Shown piece by piece: positions 41,996 through 50,535 of a stretch of 50,535 bases of DNA (positions are counted from its first letter, which is position 1; each line of letters begins with the position of its first letter). The notes under the pieces were generated by a model that was not told the DNA's origin, did not search any database, and saw only the letters and a list, made by a program, of their open reading frames with translations. Source of the DNA: Paraburkholderia diazotrophica (lineage in GTDB: Bacteria > Pseudomonadota > Gammaproteobacteria > Burkholderiales > Burkholderiaceae); the NCBI RefSeq assembly GCF_900108945.1, contig NZ_FNYE01000050.1, positions 1 through 50,535 on the forward strand, in the 5' to 3' direction. The position numbers and the translations under genes are program-made.

Positions 41996-43129
41996 ATGAG
42001 GGGCTTCCTTCTCGCATTGGCGTGCACGTGGACGCTGTCGGTCGCCACGGCGCAGGGCTTGTTGCCTGTCCCCGCATCCGGAGCGCCGGTTGCGGCGAAG
42101 GACTTCCTGGCCCGGGCAAAGCGAGTGGTCGACGCTGCTGCGCGACCCGCTGCGCCCTGGAACGGGCCGCGTAATGGGCCACGCGCGCAATCCGGGAAAC
42201 ACATCGCCGTCGTCGCCGAGGATTTGCGCAACGGCGGCATCCTCGGTGTGGTCGATGGCGTACTGGAGGCGGCCAGGGTCATAGGTTGGAGCGTGAAGAT
42301 CTTCGACTCTGCCGGCGCGGCCGACCTGCGGCAGAAGATGCTCGCGAATGCGCTCGCAAGCCGTCCCGACGGTCTCATCATTGCTGGCGGCGACGTACGC
42401 ACCCTGCTGCCGGGGCTGCGGCCGTTTGCCGAGCAAAGCATTCCGATGGTCGGCTGGCATGTCGCGAGCCGCGCCGGACCGGTGCCGGGCACGCCCGTCG
42501 CGATGAACGTGTCGACGGATCCGCTCGAGGTCGCGCGCGTGACCGCGCTGGCCGCCATCGCGCAGTCCGGCGGGCATGCGGGCGTCGTCATCTTCACCGA
42601 TACCAGTTTTCGTATTGCACAGGAGAAGTCCGACGCAATGGCTGCCATCGTGCGCGCGTGCAGCGGCTGCACCTTGCTCGAAGTGCGCGACGTGGCAATT
42701 TCGCACAGCCAGGAACTGATGCCGCGCACGACTCGCGCCCTGCTCGCACACTACGGCCCGCGCTGGACCTGTGCGCTGGCGATCAACGACATCTACTTCG
42801 ACTACGCCGCCCCGGTGCTGACTCAGGCGGGAATCCCAAACGCTGCAATGATCATGCTGTCGGCCGGCGACGGCAGCGAGCCCGCCTTCCTGCGCATCCG
42901 TACAGGCACGTTCCAGACGGGCACCGTGGCCGAACCGCTGAATCTGCACGGCTGGCAGCTGGTCGACGAAATGAACAGGCTCTTCGCCGGCGACGGCGTC
43001 ACGGGTTACGTGAGCCCGGTGCATCTCGTGACGGCGGACAACATCGCCGTGGACAGTGGCGATCGTCTGCTCTACGACCCTGACAACGGCTATCGCGACA
43101 TCTATCGTCGCATCTGGCAACGCCCGTGA
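41996..43129 (+). CDS. Periplasmic sugar-binding-type sensor protein (LuxP-like partner of a kinase)
   Basis: 377 residues from the ATG at 41996, with GGGGA upstream; in-frame ATGs at 41975 and 41984 are possible. A signal peptide (GFLLALACTWTLSVATAQ) leads into a ribose-binding-type fold: KHIAVVAEDLRNGGILGVVDGVLEAA, ALASRPDGLIIAGGD and IPMVGWHV correspond to the usual strands. It overlaps the hybrid kinase gene by four bases (GTGA) and no ABC permease or ATPase is near, so it likely reports ligand to the kinase rather than feeding a transporter, as LuxP does with LuxQ. Confidence 0.82.
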   Translation: MRGFLLALACTWTLSVATAQGLLPVPASGAPVAAKDFLARAKRVVDAAARPAAPWNGPRNGPRAQSGKHIAVVAEDLRNGGILGVVDGVLEAARVIGWSVKIFDSAGAADLRQKMLANALASRPDGLIIAGGDVRTLLPGLRPFAEQSIPMVGWHVASRAGPVPGTPVAMNVSTDPLEVARVTALAAIAQSGGHAGVVIFTDTSFRIAQEKSDAMAAIVRACSGCTLLEVRDVAISHSQELMPRTTRALLAHYGPRWTCALAINDIYFDYAAPVLTQAGIPNAAMIMLSAGDGSEPAFLRIRTGTFQTGTVAEPLNLHGWQLVDEMNRLFAGDGVTGYVSPVHLVTADNIAVDSGDRLLYDPDNGYRDIYRRIWQRP

Positions 43130-45957
43130 AACTCCCGCTCCCACAATCGCTCACCGCGCAGTTTGCACTCGTTGTTTCGTGCCTCGCCGCACTGGTGGCC
43201 ATGGTCGGTGGCACAACCATTTACTCGTTGACCAGTTCGGCCCACTCGATCCGCCAGTTGGCCGAAGAGCGGCTCGCGCGCCTCGCGGATGCGCAGGATC
43301 TGGCGCAGCACACGCTGACGATCGAACGCCTCGCGTTCCAGTTGTCTCATGACGATACGGTCCAGGCCGTGCGCGAGACGCATCGGGTGGTGCTTGAACA
43401 ACTGGCATCCTTTGACGGCCTCGTGGACCGCCTGGCCTCTGCGACGGAAAGTGACGACCAGGGTGTCGACGCGCTGGCGCTATATCGATCGAGCCAGCGC
43501 TTTCGCAACATCGTCAATATTGAGGCGCAGGTGCGCGAGACCGCGCTCGGCGCCGGAACTGCGCCGGCGTCCGCGCAACGGCCAGGCGTGTCGTTGGCCA
43601 GCCTCGACGAGGATCTGCGCCGCGCGGCCGACGGCCTCGCTGCCGCCGCGCACCAGCAGTCGGACTATTTGACGCGCGATTACCGCGAAGCAGTCCAGAA
43701 TCTCGCCGATCGCACAGACCGCATCCGCAAATGGGTTGGCGGCGAAGTCGTAGTGAGCCTGCTGCTCGCCTGGTTGATTGCCCGCGAATTCCTGGGTCGC
43801 CATGTCGTGGCGCGGCTGCGCCGGGTCAGCCATTTTCTGCGGCACGGCGAGGCCGGGACTACGCAAGCCGGGGTCCCCGTGCGCGGCGGCGACGAAATTG
43901 CCGACATGGCGCGCGCGGTCGAGCAGTTTCTCGAAGACCGGCGTCAGCGCCGCCAGGCCGAGAATGCGCTGAGGGAGCTCAACGCCGGACTCGAGGCGCG
44001 CGTCGCACAGCGCACGGCCGAACTCACTACGGCGCTTGCGGGCCAGGCGGCCGAAATCGCCGAACGCCAGCATGCCGAAGAGGCCGTCCGGGAGAGCGAG
44101 AACTTTCTCAACAGCATCGTCGAAAACATCCCGGACACGGTCTTCGTCAAGGAGGCATCGACCCTGCGCTTCGTGCGCTTCAACAAGGCGGCAGAACAAC
44201 TGCTCGGCTACCGGCGCGAGGAACTCCTCGGTCGATCCGTTCACGACCTGTTTCCCGCAGAGGAGGCCGAATTCTTTGCGCTGAAGGATCGTGCCGTGCT
44301 GGAGTCGCGACAGATGATCGACGTGCCGGAGGAGCCGGTCCATACGCGCCATGGGCTGCGCCTCGTGCACACGATGAAAATCCCGATCCTCGATGTGCGC
44401 GGCGAGCCGCAGTTCCTGCTCGGCATCTCGCGTGACATCACGGAGCAGCGGCATGCCGAAGAGGAATTGCGGCGCTATCGCGAGCACCTCGAAGATATGA
44501 TCCGCGAGCGAACGGCGGAACTGGCCGTTGCCAAGGAACATGCCGATGCGGCCAACCAGGCAAAGAGTGACTTCCTCGCGCACATGAGCCACGAACTGCG
44601 CACGCCGCTGAACGGGATTCTCGGTTACGCGCAAATCCTCAAACACGAAAAGACCCTGGATCAACGCCAGATCGACGGGCTCACAGTGATTCAGCGCAGC
44701 GGCGAACACCTGCTTTCGCTCATCGACGACATCCTGGATATGGCCAAAATCGAGGCCGGAAAAATGGAGCTCAACCTCTCCGACGTTCCGCTCGAACGGT
44801 TCATCTACTTCATCGCCGAGACGATTCGGGTGAAGGCAACGGAAAAGGGCCTGGCCTTCGCTAGCGAGATGGCGCCAAATCTGCCCGCCGGTGTGCGGAT
44901 GGACGAAATACGGCTGCGCCAGGTGCTGCTCAACCTGCTGTCTAATGCAATCAGATTTACCGAGCAGGGAAGCGTGCGTCTGAGCCTGGGCTTCACGCCA
45001 CCCGCGCGACTACGTTTCGAGGTGCGGGACACCGGCATCGGCATAGATGAAACGCGCCTGGAGGCAATTTTCAGGCCTTTCGAGCAAGTGAGCGAGGCCC
45101 GCCAACGGTTTGGCGGCACCGGGCTCGGCCTCGCCATCAGCCGGCAACTCGTGCGCCTGATGGGAGGCGATATTCATGTCGAGAGCCGCTGCGGCACTGG
45201 CAGCACCTTCTCGTTTGAACTGAACGTCCTGGTGGTGGCGCCTCCAGCGGCCGTCGCTACGCCCGAACGGCTCGCAAGCGGTTACAAGGGACCGCGCAAG
45301 ACTGTCCTGGTCGTGGATGACGTTGCGGAGAACCGTGCCGTGTTGGTCGATATGCTTGCTCCCCTCGGATTCGACATCGCGGAGGCCGGTAATGGATTGG
45401 AAGCTCTGGAGAAAGCCAAAGCCGTGCATCCTGCGCTCGTCCTGATGGATGTCGTCATGCCGGGGATGGACGGGCTTGAAGCCACGCATCGGCTGCGCCA
45501 GATGCCGGAGTTCCGGGAGCTGCCCATCGTCGCAGTCTCCGCGGGTGCCTCGAGGACCGATGCGGCGCAAAGTCTGGCGGCCGGGGCGAATGCGTTTCTC
45601 GCCAAACCGATTGATCTCAACGGGCTATTGTCACAGGTCGCCGCCCTACTGAATGTGGAGTGGAGCGACGAAGCTACAGAGGCACAAGTCAGTGGACCGG
45701 GTCAAGCGGCTGTATCTGTTGCCAATCCTTCTACCGGGACCCTGATCGCACCGCCGCCGCAGGAGATCGAAACGCTGCACCACCTGGCGCGCCTCGGCGA
45801 CATGCGTGCCATCGTGCAACACGCCGCACACGTGACCGAGCTTGATGAGCGCTATCGTCCTTTCGCAGACCATCTCTGCCGGCTGGCGAAGGCTTACCGG
45901 TCCAAGGCAGTCCTCGGCTTCGTCGAGCAGTATCTTCAAAAGAGGCAAATCGAATGA
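43126..45957 (+). CDS. Hybrid sensor histidine kinase (HAMP-PAS-HisKA-HATPase-REC)
   Basis: 943 residues, GTG start overlapping the stop of the binding-protein gene. Two membrane segments (about 12-35 and 203-222) flank a helical periplasmic domain. A HAMP-like linker and coiled coil follow (225-320), then a PAS domain (about 325-445), HisKA with His489 in SHELRTPLNG, the ATPase domain with N, G1 (DTGIGID) and G2 (GGTGLGLAI) boxes, and a receiver with Asp775 in LVLMDVVMPGMDG. A short helical C-terminal tail (about 875-940) has no HPt His motif seen. The phosphorelay partner is not encoded intact nearby; a degenerate LuxR-type output domain lies 450 bp downstream. Confidence 0.93.
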   Translation: MKLPLPQSLTAQFALVVSCLAALVAMVGGTTIYSLTSSAHSIRQLAEERLARLADAQDLAQHTLTIERLAFQLSHDDTVQAVRETHRVVLEQLASFDGLVDRLASATESDDQGVDALALYRSSQRFRNIVNIEAQVRETALGAGTAPASAQRPGVSLASLDEDLRRAADGLAAAAHQQSDYLTRDYREAVQNLADRTDRIRKWVGGEVVVSLLLAWLIAREFLGRHVVARLRRVSHFLRHGEAGTTQAGVPVRGGDEIADMARAVEQFLEDRRQRRQAENALRELNAGLEARVAQRTAELTTALAGQAAEIAERQHAEEAVRESENFLNSIVENIPDTVFVKEASTLRFVRFNKAAEQLLGYRREELLGRSVHDLFPAEEAEFFALKDRAVLESRQMIDVPEEPVHTRHGLRLVHTMKIPILDVRGEPQFLLGISRDITEQRHAEEELRRYREHLEDMIRERTAELAVAKEHADAANQAKSDFLAHMSHELRTPLNGILGYAQILKHEKTLDQRQIDGLTVIQRSGEHLLSLIDDILDMAKIEAGKMELNLSDVPLERFIYFIAETIRVKATEKGLAFASEMAPNLPAGVRMDEIRLRQVLLNLLSNAIRFTEQGSVRLSLGFTPPARLRFEVRDTGIGIDETRLEAIFRPFEQVSEARQRFGGTGLGLAISRQLVRLMGGDIHVESRCGTGSTFSFELNVLVVAPPAAVATPERLASGYKGPRKTVLVVDDVAENRAVLVDMLAPLGFDIAEAGNGLEALEKAKAVHPALVLMDVVMPGMDGLEATHRLRQMPEFRELPIVAVSAGASRTDAAQSLAAGANAFLAKPIDLNGLLSQVAALLNVEWSDEATEAQVSGPGQAAVSVANPSTGTLIAPPPQEIETLHHLARLGDMRAIVQHAAHVTELDERYRPFADHLCRLAKAYRSKAVLGFVEQYLQKRQIE

Positions 45958-46401
45958 TTTGGGCCGCGGGACCCGAACCCGCTTCGTCCGCCGTTGCCTT
46001 CAATATTTGCGATAGACACAAGTTCATTGCTGATTGACGCGAGCATCGCTGAAGTACGACAGCGTCGTCGCCCATCTAGCCGACGCCGTTGCCAAATTCG
46101 ACGCCAACTTTCTCGGGGATAGTCGCGTTTCGCTGCGGTTTTCGTTACGGCCAGGTTCTTCGCAATTGGCTAACTCGTCACCGCATCCCTGCTTTTTCTC
46201 GCGACTACCTTCCTGCTGGCGGACTCTGGCTCGCTGGTTCATTCATCGCCGCCTTTTGGCTGGAGCAGCCTTTGAAGCAGTGGTTGCCCCGGCCTGGCGT
46301 GCAATCAAATGAACAACCGTTTGCACAACCGGCCGCGTTGCAAAAAATTGGCCTATCTGACAGAACCGAATTATTCACATCCAGTGGAGGCGAGCATCCT
46401 T
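45958..46401. other. Degraded stretch after the hybrid kinase gene
   Basis: No supported gene. A plus-strand frame through 46140-46320 reads a hydrophobic segment (LWLAGSFIAAFWLEQPL) that might be a remnant of a membrane protein, but it has no start or family match. Confidence 0.35.
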
Positions 46402-46560
46402 CTACTCGACGATCAATCTATGCCGGACCGCGTACCGGATCACCTCGGCATTGTTGGAAAGCCCGAGCTTCTGCATCAGTCGCATCTTGTGTGTACTGAT
46501 CGTTTTCGCGCTGAGCGCGCACGCGTCGGCGATTTCGTTGATGCTCCTGCCCGCCCAGAA
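46402..46560 (-). pseudogene. LuxR-type DNA-binding domain remnant of a response regulator
   Basis: On the minus strand GRSINEIADACALSAKTIS and HKMRLMQKLGLSNNAEVIRY form a clear LuxR/NarL helix-turn-helix with its usual C-terminal ending. Upstream the frame loses similarity (the residues before GRSI are not those of a helix-turn-helix start) and no receiver domain can be read. It looks like the tail of a BvgA/RcsB-like regulator and could have been the output partner of the adjacent hybrid kinase. Confidence 0.7.
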
Positions 46561-47114
46561 CGCTTTCGAATTATCAACGCCCCCCGCCGATGAGGCCTGT
46601 CTCGTACTTTTGCGCACGCAGTTGAGCGCGTCACCCCTGGCGTCCGGCACACTGGCCGTACTGCTGCATTACTGCGACGATTGTTGCATCGCCACCTTCT
46701 CGCTTTCGCGGACGAAGCTCGATGACGATTGCGGACGCGAAAAAGCGCCAAAGGAACGATCCTCGAAGCGCCTGAGGCGATGATGTCCGAGCCGGTTATG
46801 GGAACAGGATCGAGAGGTAATCGGGCTTGCAATTGAGAATCCGTAGCCCGTCAATGCGGTCGGCGATGGTAGTACCATCGCCAACTGGCGGAAAGAGCAC
46901 CTTTCGGCACACCCGCGCACGTCACGTGCGTCTCGCGCGCAGGACGACGCCAGGATGATCATCTTTTTTATCAGAAGACCGCCGGACCATGCCCCCGTGT
47001 CTTCCGTCGCGCAGCAAATCCATATGCCATCAAACCGTTACAGGCATTGCTGAGTGATTTATGGGGACGAGATTGCGGCACGGACCTGCCAAATCGCATT
47101 TGGAAAAAGGCGAT
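46561..47114. other. Degenerate region upstream of the LuxR remnant; nothing intact
   Basis: Short frames only. Expected receiver-domain sequence for the regulator remnant was sought on the minus strand and not found. A small dyad CCAAAT-CGC-ATTTGG at 47089-47103 lies just after the depolymerase stop. Confidence 0.4.
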
Positions 47115-48374
47115 CTAAAGATTCAACGCCACCGTCTCGCTAGCTGTTGCCTCAGGATGCGCGTTGTCGAATCGCCGGATGATGTCACGGATCCGCGGGT
47201 AGATATGCGTTCTCCAACGGCTTCCGGAGAAGATCCCGTAGTGGCCGCATTCCGCGACTGTCAGGCAGTACCGGTTTGACGGATCAATCGCAGTGCAAAG
47301 GTCATGAGCGGCGTGCGTCTGACCTTGCCCGCAGATATCGTCGTTTTCGCCTTCAACGGTAATCAGCACGGTGTCGCGGATCGCTTCTGGACACACCCGC
47401 TCGCCGTTGACCGTCCACGTTCCGCGCGCGAGCGCGAAGTCCTGAAAGACGACACGTACTGTCTCGAGATAGTACTCGGCCGCCATGTCCAGGACCGCGT
47501 TATATTCGTCGTAAAAGGTCCGGTGTTTGCGTGCGGCCTCCGTATTGCCCGTCGACACCGCGCGATAGTAGTCGGCATGCGCCTTCAGATGACGATCGGG
47601 ATTCATCGACATGAAGGCCATGTGCTGGCGAAAGCCGGGATACACTTCGCGTCCCGCGCCAGCGTGCAGGCGCGGGACAGTGTTGATCAGCGTGCGCGCA
47701 AACCAGTCGAGCGGCTTGCTCACGGCGAGCCGGTTCACGACGGTGGGGCTCCGGCGTGCATCGACGGGGCCGCCCATCAACGTGACACTCGCGGGAGTGC
47801 ATCCATGTCCAGCTGCGGACAATGCGATCGCGCCGAGGACTGGAACCGTCGACTGGCAAACGGCCACGACGTGAACTTCCGGGCCGAGGTAATCGATGAA
47901 CTCCTGTACGTAGGCGACATAGTCGTGCAAATGGAAAGTGCCGCGCGCGACGGGCACGTGACGTGCATCGAGCCAGTCGGTGATGTAGACGTCGAAGTCC
48001 GGCAACATGGCGCGTACCGTATCGCGCAACAGGGTCGCATGATGGCCGGACAGCGGCGCGACGAGGAGTACGACAGGATGTCTGCAATCGGTCGCCCGCT
48101 CGAAACGGACAAGACGGCAGAATGCCTTCTCCAGCACGACGCTTTCTCGCACCGCGACCCGCTGACCCGCCATGTCCGTATATGTGAGACCGAACTGCGG
48201 TTTGTCGTAATGCCTGAACAGCCGAACCAGCAGATCACAACCCGCTGCAACTTGCCGGCACGGAGCAGCATGAGTTATGTGGTCGACTTTTGCCAGCAGT
48301 TCTGCCGTCGCCTGCAACCAGGGAAGCGCAGGTGCCCACATCATGCTTTGCCATTCGCGCCACGCGTATAACAT
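47115..48374 (-). CDS. phaZ: Intracellular polyhydroxyalkanoate depolymerase
   Basis: 419 residues from the ATG at 48374 with GAGG upstream; the longer frame to 48716 lacks family similarity. It has the features of intracellular PHB depolymerases of the Ralstonia PhaZ1 type: the nucleophile is Cys173 in VVAVCQSTVP in place of a lipase-box Ser, with Asp345/346 in VEGENDDICG and His378 in AECGHYGIFSG. It degrades stored amorphous PHB granules in the cytoplasm. It stands alone between two debris zones. Function is well supported by these residues and length. Confidence 0.92.
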   Translation of the reverse strand: MLYAWREWQSMMWAPALPWLQATAELLAKVDHITHAAPCRQVAAGCDLLVRLFRHYDKPQFGLTYTDMAGQRVAVRESVVLEKAFCRLVRFERATDCRHPVVLLVAPLSGHHATLLRDTVRAMLPDFDVYITDWLDARHVPVARGTFHLHDYVAYVQEFIDYLGPEVHVVAVCQSTVPVLGAIALSAAGHGCTPASVTLMGGPVDARRSPTVVNRLAVSKPLDWFARTLINTVPRLHAGAGREVYPGFRQHMAFMSMNPDRHLKAHADYYRAVSTGNTEAARKHRTFYDEYNAVLDMAAEYYLETVRVVFQDFALARGTWTVNGERVCPEAIRDTVLITVEGENDDICGQGQTHAAHDLCTAIDPSNRYCLTVAECGHYGIFSGSRWRTHIYPRIRDIIRRFDNAHPEATASETVALNL

Positions 48375-49098
48375 ATCAGTGCCTCGTCGATTAAGCGGGA
48401 GTTGCGGCCGGCAGGCGCCCGTTGACGCGAGGCTCGAGAGATTGGGCACCGGGCATGCGCGTGAGGCGCCCGGGAATCGTGGTTGCGAGGCCTGTTGTGT
48501 TCTACCGTTCACGACCGGCAGCTTACGTGATATGAGGCGGCGGCTTGCTCGGCATCGCCGGAAACCGACGTACGAATGGGCTGAACTTTTGTTAAGGATT
48601 TCCTGATGGCTGCCAATACGCAAGACAGGCCGCCTTTGCGGTGACTTGCTGGGTTGTATCACGCGCCTGCTACTGTAAGCGCTGCTGACCACGCAGACGC
48701 CGCCTTGCAAGTGCATTCGGGCGCGATAGCGATCCGCACATCATAGCCGACCGCCTTATTGCAACAGAACCCTGTCCGGAGGGCAGCGATACGGGTTGCG
48801 ACGTTCCGCTTATGGAAGTGCGTCGGGTTAGGTGACCGACGTGGCTGGACCTGGGCAATACCGGCATGATCTTCTACCCAACGGACCGCCAGGCCCACAG
48901 AAACGCTCATTCACATCAGTTCGTCAATGTGGCATGAACGCGGTTTTATGCGCGACAGGTTTTTCGTGAACCATGCTTCTCGTCCGCATCGAAATGCTGT
49001 AATTTTTGTGCGTTGCACGTAAGACAGCGTTTGCGATGGCGATCGACTGCAGCCTACGGCTGCAAACCGGTTCAGCGACCTCGAAGAGGGGCAAGCCC
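48375..49098. other. Long divergent spacer; nothing clear
   Basis: About 720 bp between two divergent genes. A minus-strand frame at 48659-48910 has no motif. The promoters of the depolymerase and of the phosphodiesterase must lie here. No repeat or RNA structure was recognised. Confidence 0.4.
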
Positions 49099-50535
49099 AT
49101 GCCTGTGACTGTCGTGTGGCGGGAAAATGTTGCGTCGCGCCGGCGCAACCTGGTGGAAGTGGCGATCCTCATCGCGGTGATCATGCTGACGCTGGTCGCC
49201 GGCTATCAGTTCGAATCGGCACGCACGCAGGCGAGGCAAACAGCCATCGCGCAGGACATCAACGACTCCATCAGGCGCATCGTCACAGCCAGCCGCGTGG
49301 ATGAGCGACGACTTGCCAACCTTGCGGGCAAACCCTGTTCCGAGATCGGGGCGGAGCTTACCCTGCGGGATGTGTTCGTTCCGTATCGCCGGTCCGCCAT
49401 GATGGTGCAGGACGGGCACGTGTACTGTGCGACGCTACTTGGAACCCTGTCCATTCCCCTCACGGCCTACCTCCCCCGTGGCGACGGTGCGCAACAGATC
49501 GCGTTCCTCGCCGGCACGCCGATGATGCCTGGCGTGCCCGTCATGGCGATCTATGCCCCGATCGACACAAGTCGCGGCGTCCTGTACATCGTCGAAGGTG
49601 CGTATATCGCGGATGTTCTGGCCCGTGCCCGGGCCTCGGGAGCAACAGGGGCATCAGTCTCGGACGGATCCGGCGGTACCATGACCAGCGATAACCGCTT
49701 CGTGAAGGCGGATGTGCGCACTTCAAGCCTGAATGACATTCAGGTCCGCGTCGAACCGGACACTGTGAAGCAACGGTCCGACCTGATCCTGACCGAGATC
49801 TTCGCGCTGTTTGTTGGCCTCATTGTGTGTGCGGTTCTGATCGGGGGATATAACGCCGGATTCACGCCGCGCCAGCGCCTGGAAAGACAGGTTCGCGCCG
49901 GTCTGCGCCGGGGCGAGTTCCATGTCGAGTATCAGGCGATCGTCGATCTGCAGACGGGTCAGTGGGTGGGTGCCGAGGCGCTCCTGCGCTGGCGGCATCC
50001 GCGTCTGGGCGTAATCATGCCGGGCACATTCATCAGTGAGATAGAGACAACTTCTGTCATTGCTCCCCTGACCGACTTCGTACTCGCCACGGCGCTGGCT
50101 GAACTTGAGTCCTGTGCATTTCCGGATGGCTTTCGCGTGAACGTGAATCTCGCCCCAAAGCATATCGGGATGCACTGTTTTCCACATGACATCAGCGCAA
50201 CGCTGAAACAGAAACAGACCCGCTTTCAGGTCGTACTCGAGATCACGGAGCGCGGATTGCTTGAAGGTCTCGCTGCCAGCTACGGGAATCTGATGAGCCT
50301 CAAGACGCACGGCGTGAAATACGCGGTAGACGATTTCGGCACCGACAACAGCAATCTCGCCCTCCTGCAACGGTTTCCGTTCGACTACATCAAGATCGAC
50401 CGGCAGTTCACGCTCGGCGCGGCCAGTCAGGGCCGCCAACTGGTCGAGGGGATTGCCTACCTCGCAGGCAAGCTTCATCTCACGGTGGTCGCAGAAGGCG
50501 TCGAGGAGGCCGAACAACGTGATGCACTCAGGGAG
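49099..50535 (+). CDS. CSS-motif EAL-domain cyclic-di-GMP phosphodiesterase (partial)
   Basis: The frame runs from an ATG at 49099 (GAGGGG nine bases upstream) to the window edge, 479 codons, so the C-terminus is missing. A membrane segment (about 17-34) is followed by a periplasmic CSS-type sensor: Cys in KPCSEIG and in VYCATLLGTLS, then a second membrane segment (about 235-255). The EAL domain begins near 265 and keeps the catalytic residues Glu293 in EALLRW, Asn in NLAP, Glu in EITERG, Asp411/412 in VDDFG, Lys in IKIDR and Glu in VVAEGVEE. It is therefore likely active in degrading c-di-GMP; CSS-EAL proteins sense periplasmic redox state through the cysteines. Confidence 0.92.
   Translation, partial: MPVTVVWRENVASRRRNLVEVAILIAVIMLTLVAGYQFESARTQARQTAIAQDINDSIRRIVTASRVDERRLANLAGKPCSEIGAELTLRDVFVPYRRSAMMVQDGHVYCATLLGTLSIPLTAYLPRGDGAQQIAFLAGTPMMPGVPVMAIYAPIDTSRGVLYIVEGAYIADVLARARASGATGASVSDGSGGTMTSDNRFVKADVRTSSLNDIQVRVEPDTVKQRSDLILTEIFALFVGLIVCAVLIGGYNAGFTPRQRLERQVRAGLRRGEFHVEYQAIVDLQTGQWVGAEALLRWRHPRLGVIMPGTFISEIETTSVIAPLTDFVLATALAELESCAFPDGFRVNVNLAPKHIGMHCFPHDISATLKQKQTRFQVVLEITERGLLEGLAASYGNLMSLKTHGVKYAVDDFGTDNSNLALLQRFPFDYIKIDRQFTLGAASQGRQLVEGIAYLAGKLHLTVVAEGVEEAEQRDALRE

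Noticed and set aside
41855..43144. 429-codon minus-strand open frame
   Set aside because: Antisense to the periplasmic binding protein gene, which has a signal peptide and couples to the kinase.
46089..46499. 136-codon plus-strand frame with a hydrophobic stretch
   Set aside because: No start context or family; it overlaps the LuxR-type remnant and the surrounding region is degenerate.
47089..47103. CCAAAT-CGC-ATTTGG dyad after the depolymerase gene
   Set aside because: On the minus strand the T-run precedes rather than follows the stem, so it does not look like a terminator for that gene.
1..50535. CRISPR arrays, tRNA or rRNA genes, complete insertion sequences
   Set aside because: None seen on either strand; the only direct repeats are the 15-bp and 13-bp tandem arrays, which have no spacers.

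Overview
The window looks like a chromosomal accessory region of a high-GC betaproteobacterium, most likely Burkholderiaceae (Paraburkholderia or Caballeronia type). This is judged from protein style, codon choice, the OmpC-like trimeric porin, the intracellular PHB depolymerase and the density of LysR/GntR/IclR-controlled catabolic operons. No rRNA, tRNA, CRISPR array or complete mobile element was seen. All identifications come from reading the translations; no database search was run.

Layout. (1) 1-3.5 kb: the left edge cuts a membrane-anchored Pro/Ala-rich protein with a Gly-x-Gly-Ala-Gly tandem tail. A debris zone, a stand-alone CheB-type methylesterase and an aminotransferase remnant follow. 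(2) 3.55-14.86 kb: a colinear minus-strand hydroxyproline catabolism locus. It runs from a polar amino-acid ABC transporter through a DapA-like deaminase, 4-hydroxyproline epimerase, FAD-dependent D-amino-acid dehydrogenase, a Ser/Cys proline-racemase paralogue, a semialdehyde dehydrogenase and a second Ser/Cys paralogue to a GntR/FCD regulator. The binding-protein gene and the ABC operon have near-duplicate promoter/operator modules. A six-copy 13-bp tandem repeat starts at the dehydrogenase stop codon. (3) 15.2-22.8 kb: a LysR regulator divergent from an M20 peptidase-like, MFS, class V aminotransferase, VOC-cupin and porin cassette of unknown substrate. (4) 23.2-27.7 kb: an amidohydrolase, two MFS transporters and a GntR/UTRA regulator, with palindromic boxes in the divergent promoter region. 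(5) 27.7-33.5 kb: an island-like stretch with an ISL3 transposase fragment, small unknown genes, a TupA-like ATP-grasp gene, two glycosyltransferases and a decayed TumE/TumA-like toxin-antitoxin pair. (6) 33.6-41.5 kb: an IclR-controlled minus-strand operon combining a spermidine/putrescine-type ABC transporter with a three-subunit FAD/2Fe-2S amino-acid dehydrogenase. (7) 42-50.5 kb: a LuxP/LuxQ-like pair of periplasmic binding protein and hybrid histidine kinase, a degenerate LuxR-type regulator, PHB depolymerase, and a CSS-EAL c-di-GMP phosphodiesterase cut by the right edge.

How the genes work together. Region 2 encodes every step from trans-4-hydroxy-L-proline to 2-oxoglutarate: import, C2 epimerisation, oxidation, deamination with dehydration, and semialdehyde oxidation. 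Two extra racemase-fold enzymes may extend the range to 3-hydroxyproline or related imino acids. Region 6 is a second, independently regulated route for an amino acid, imino acid or opine. Regions 3 and 4 are uptake-plus-hydrolase cassettes for unidentified, probably plant-derived or amino-acid-derived compounds. The whole fits a rhizosphere lifestyle.
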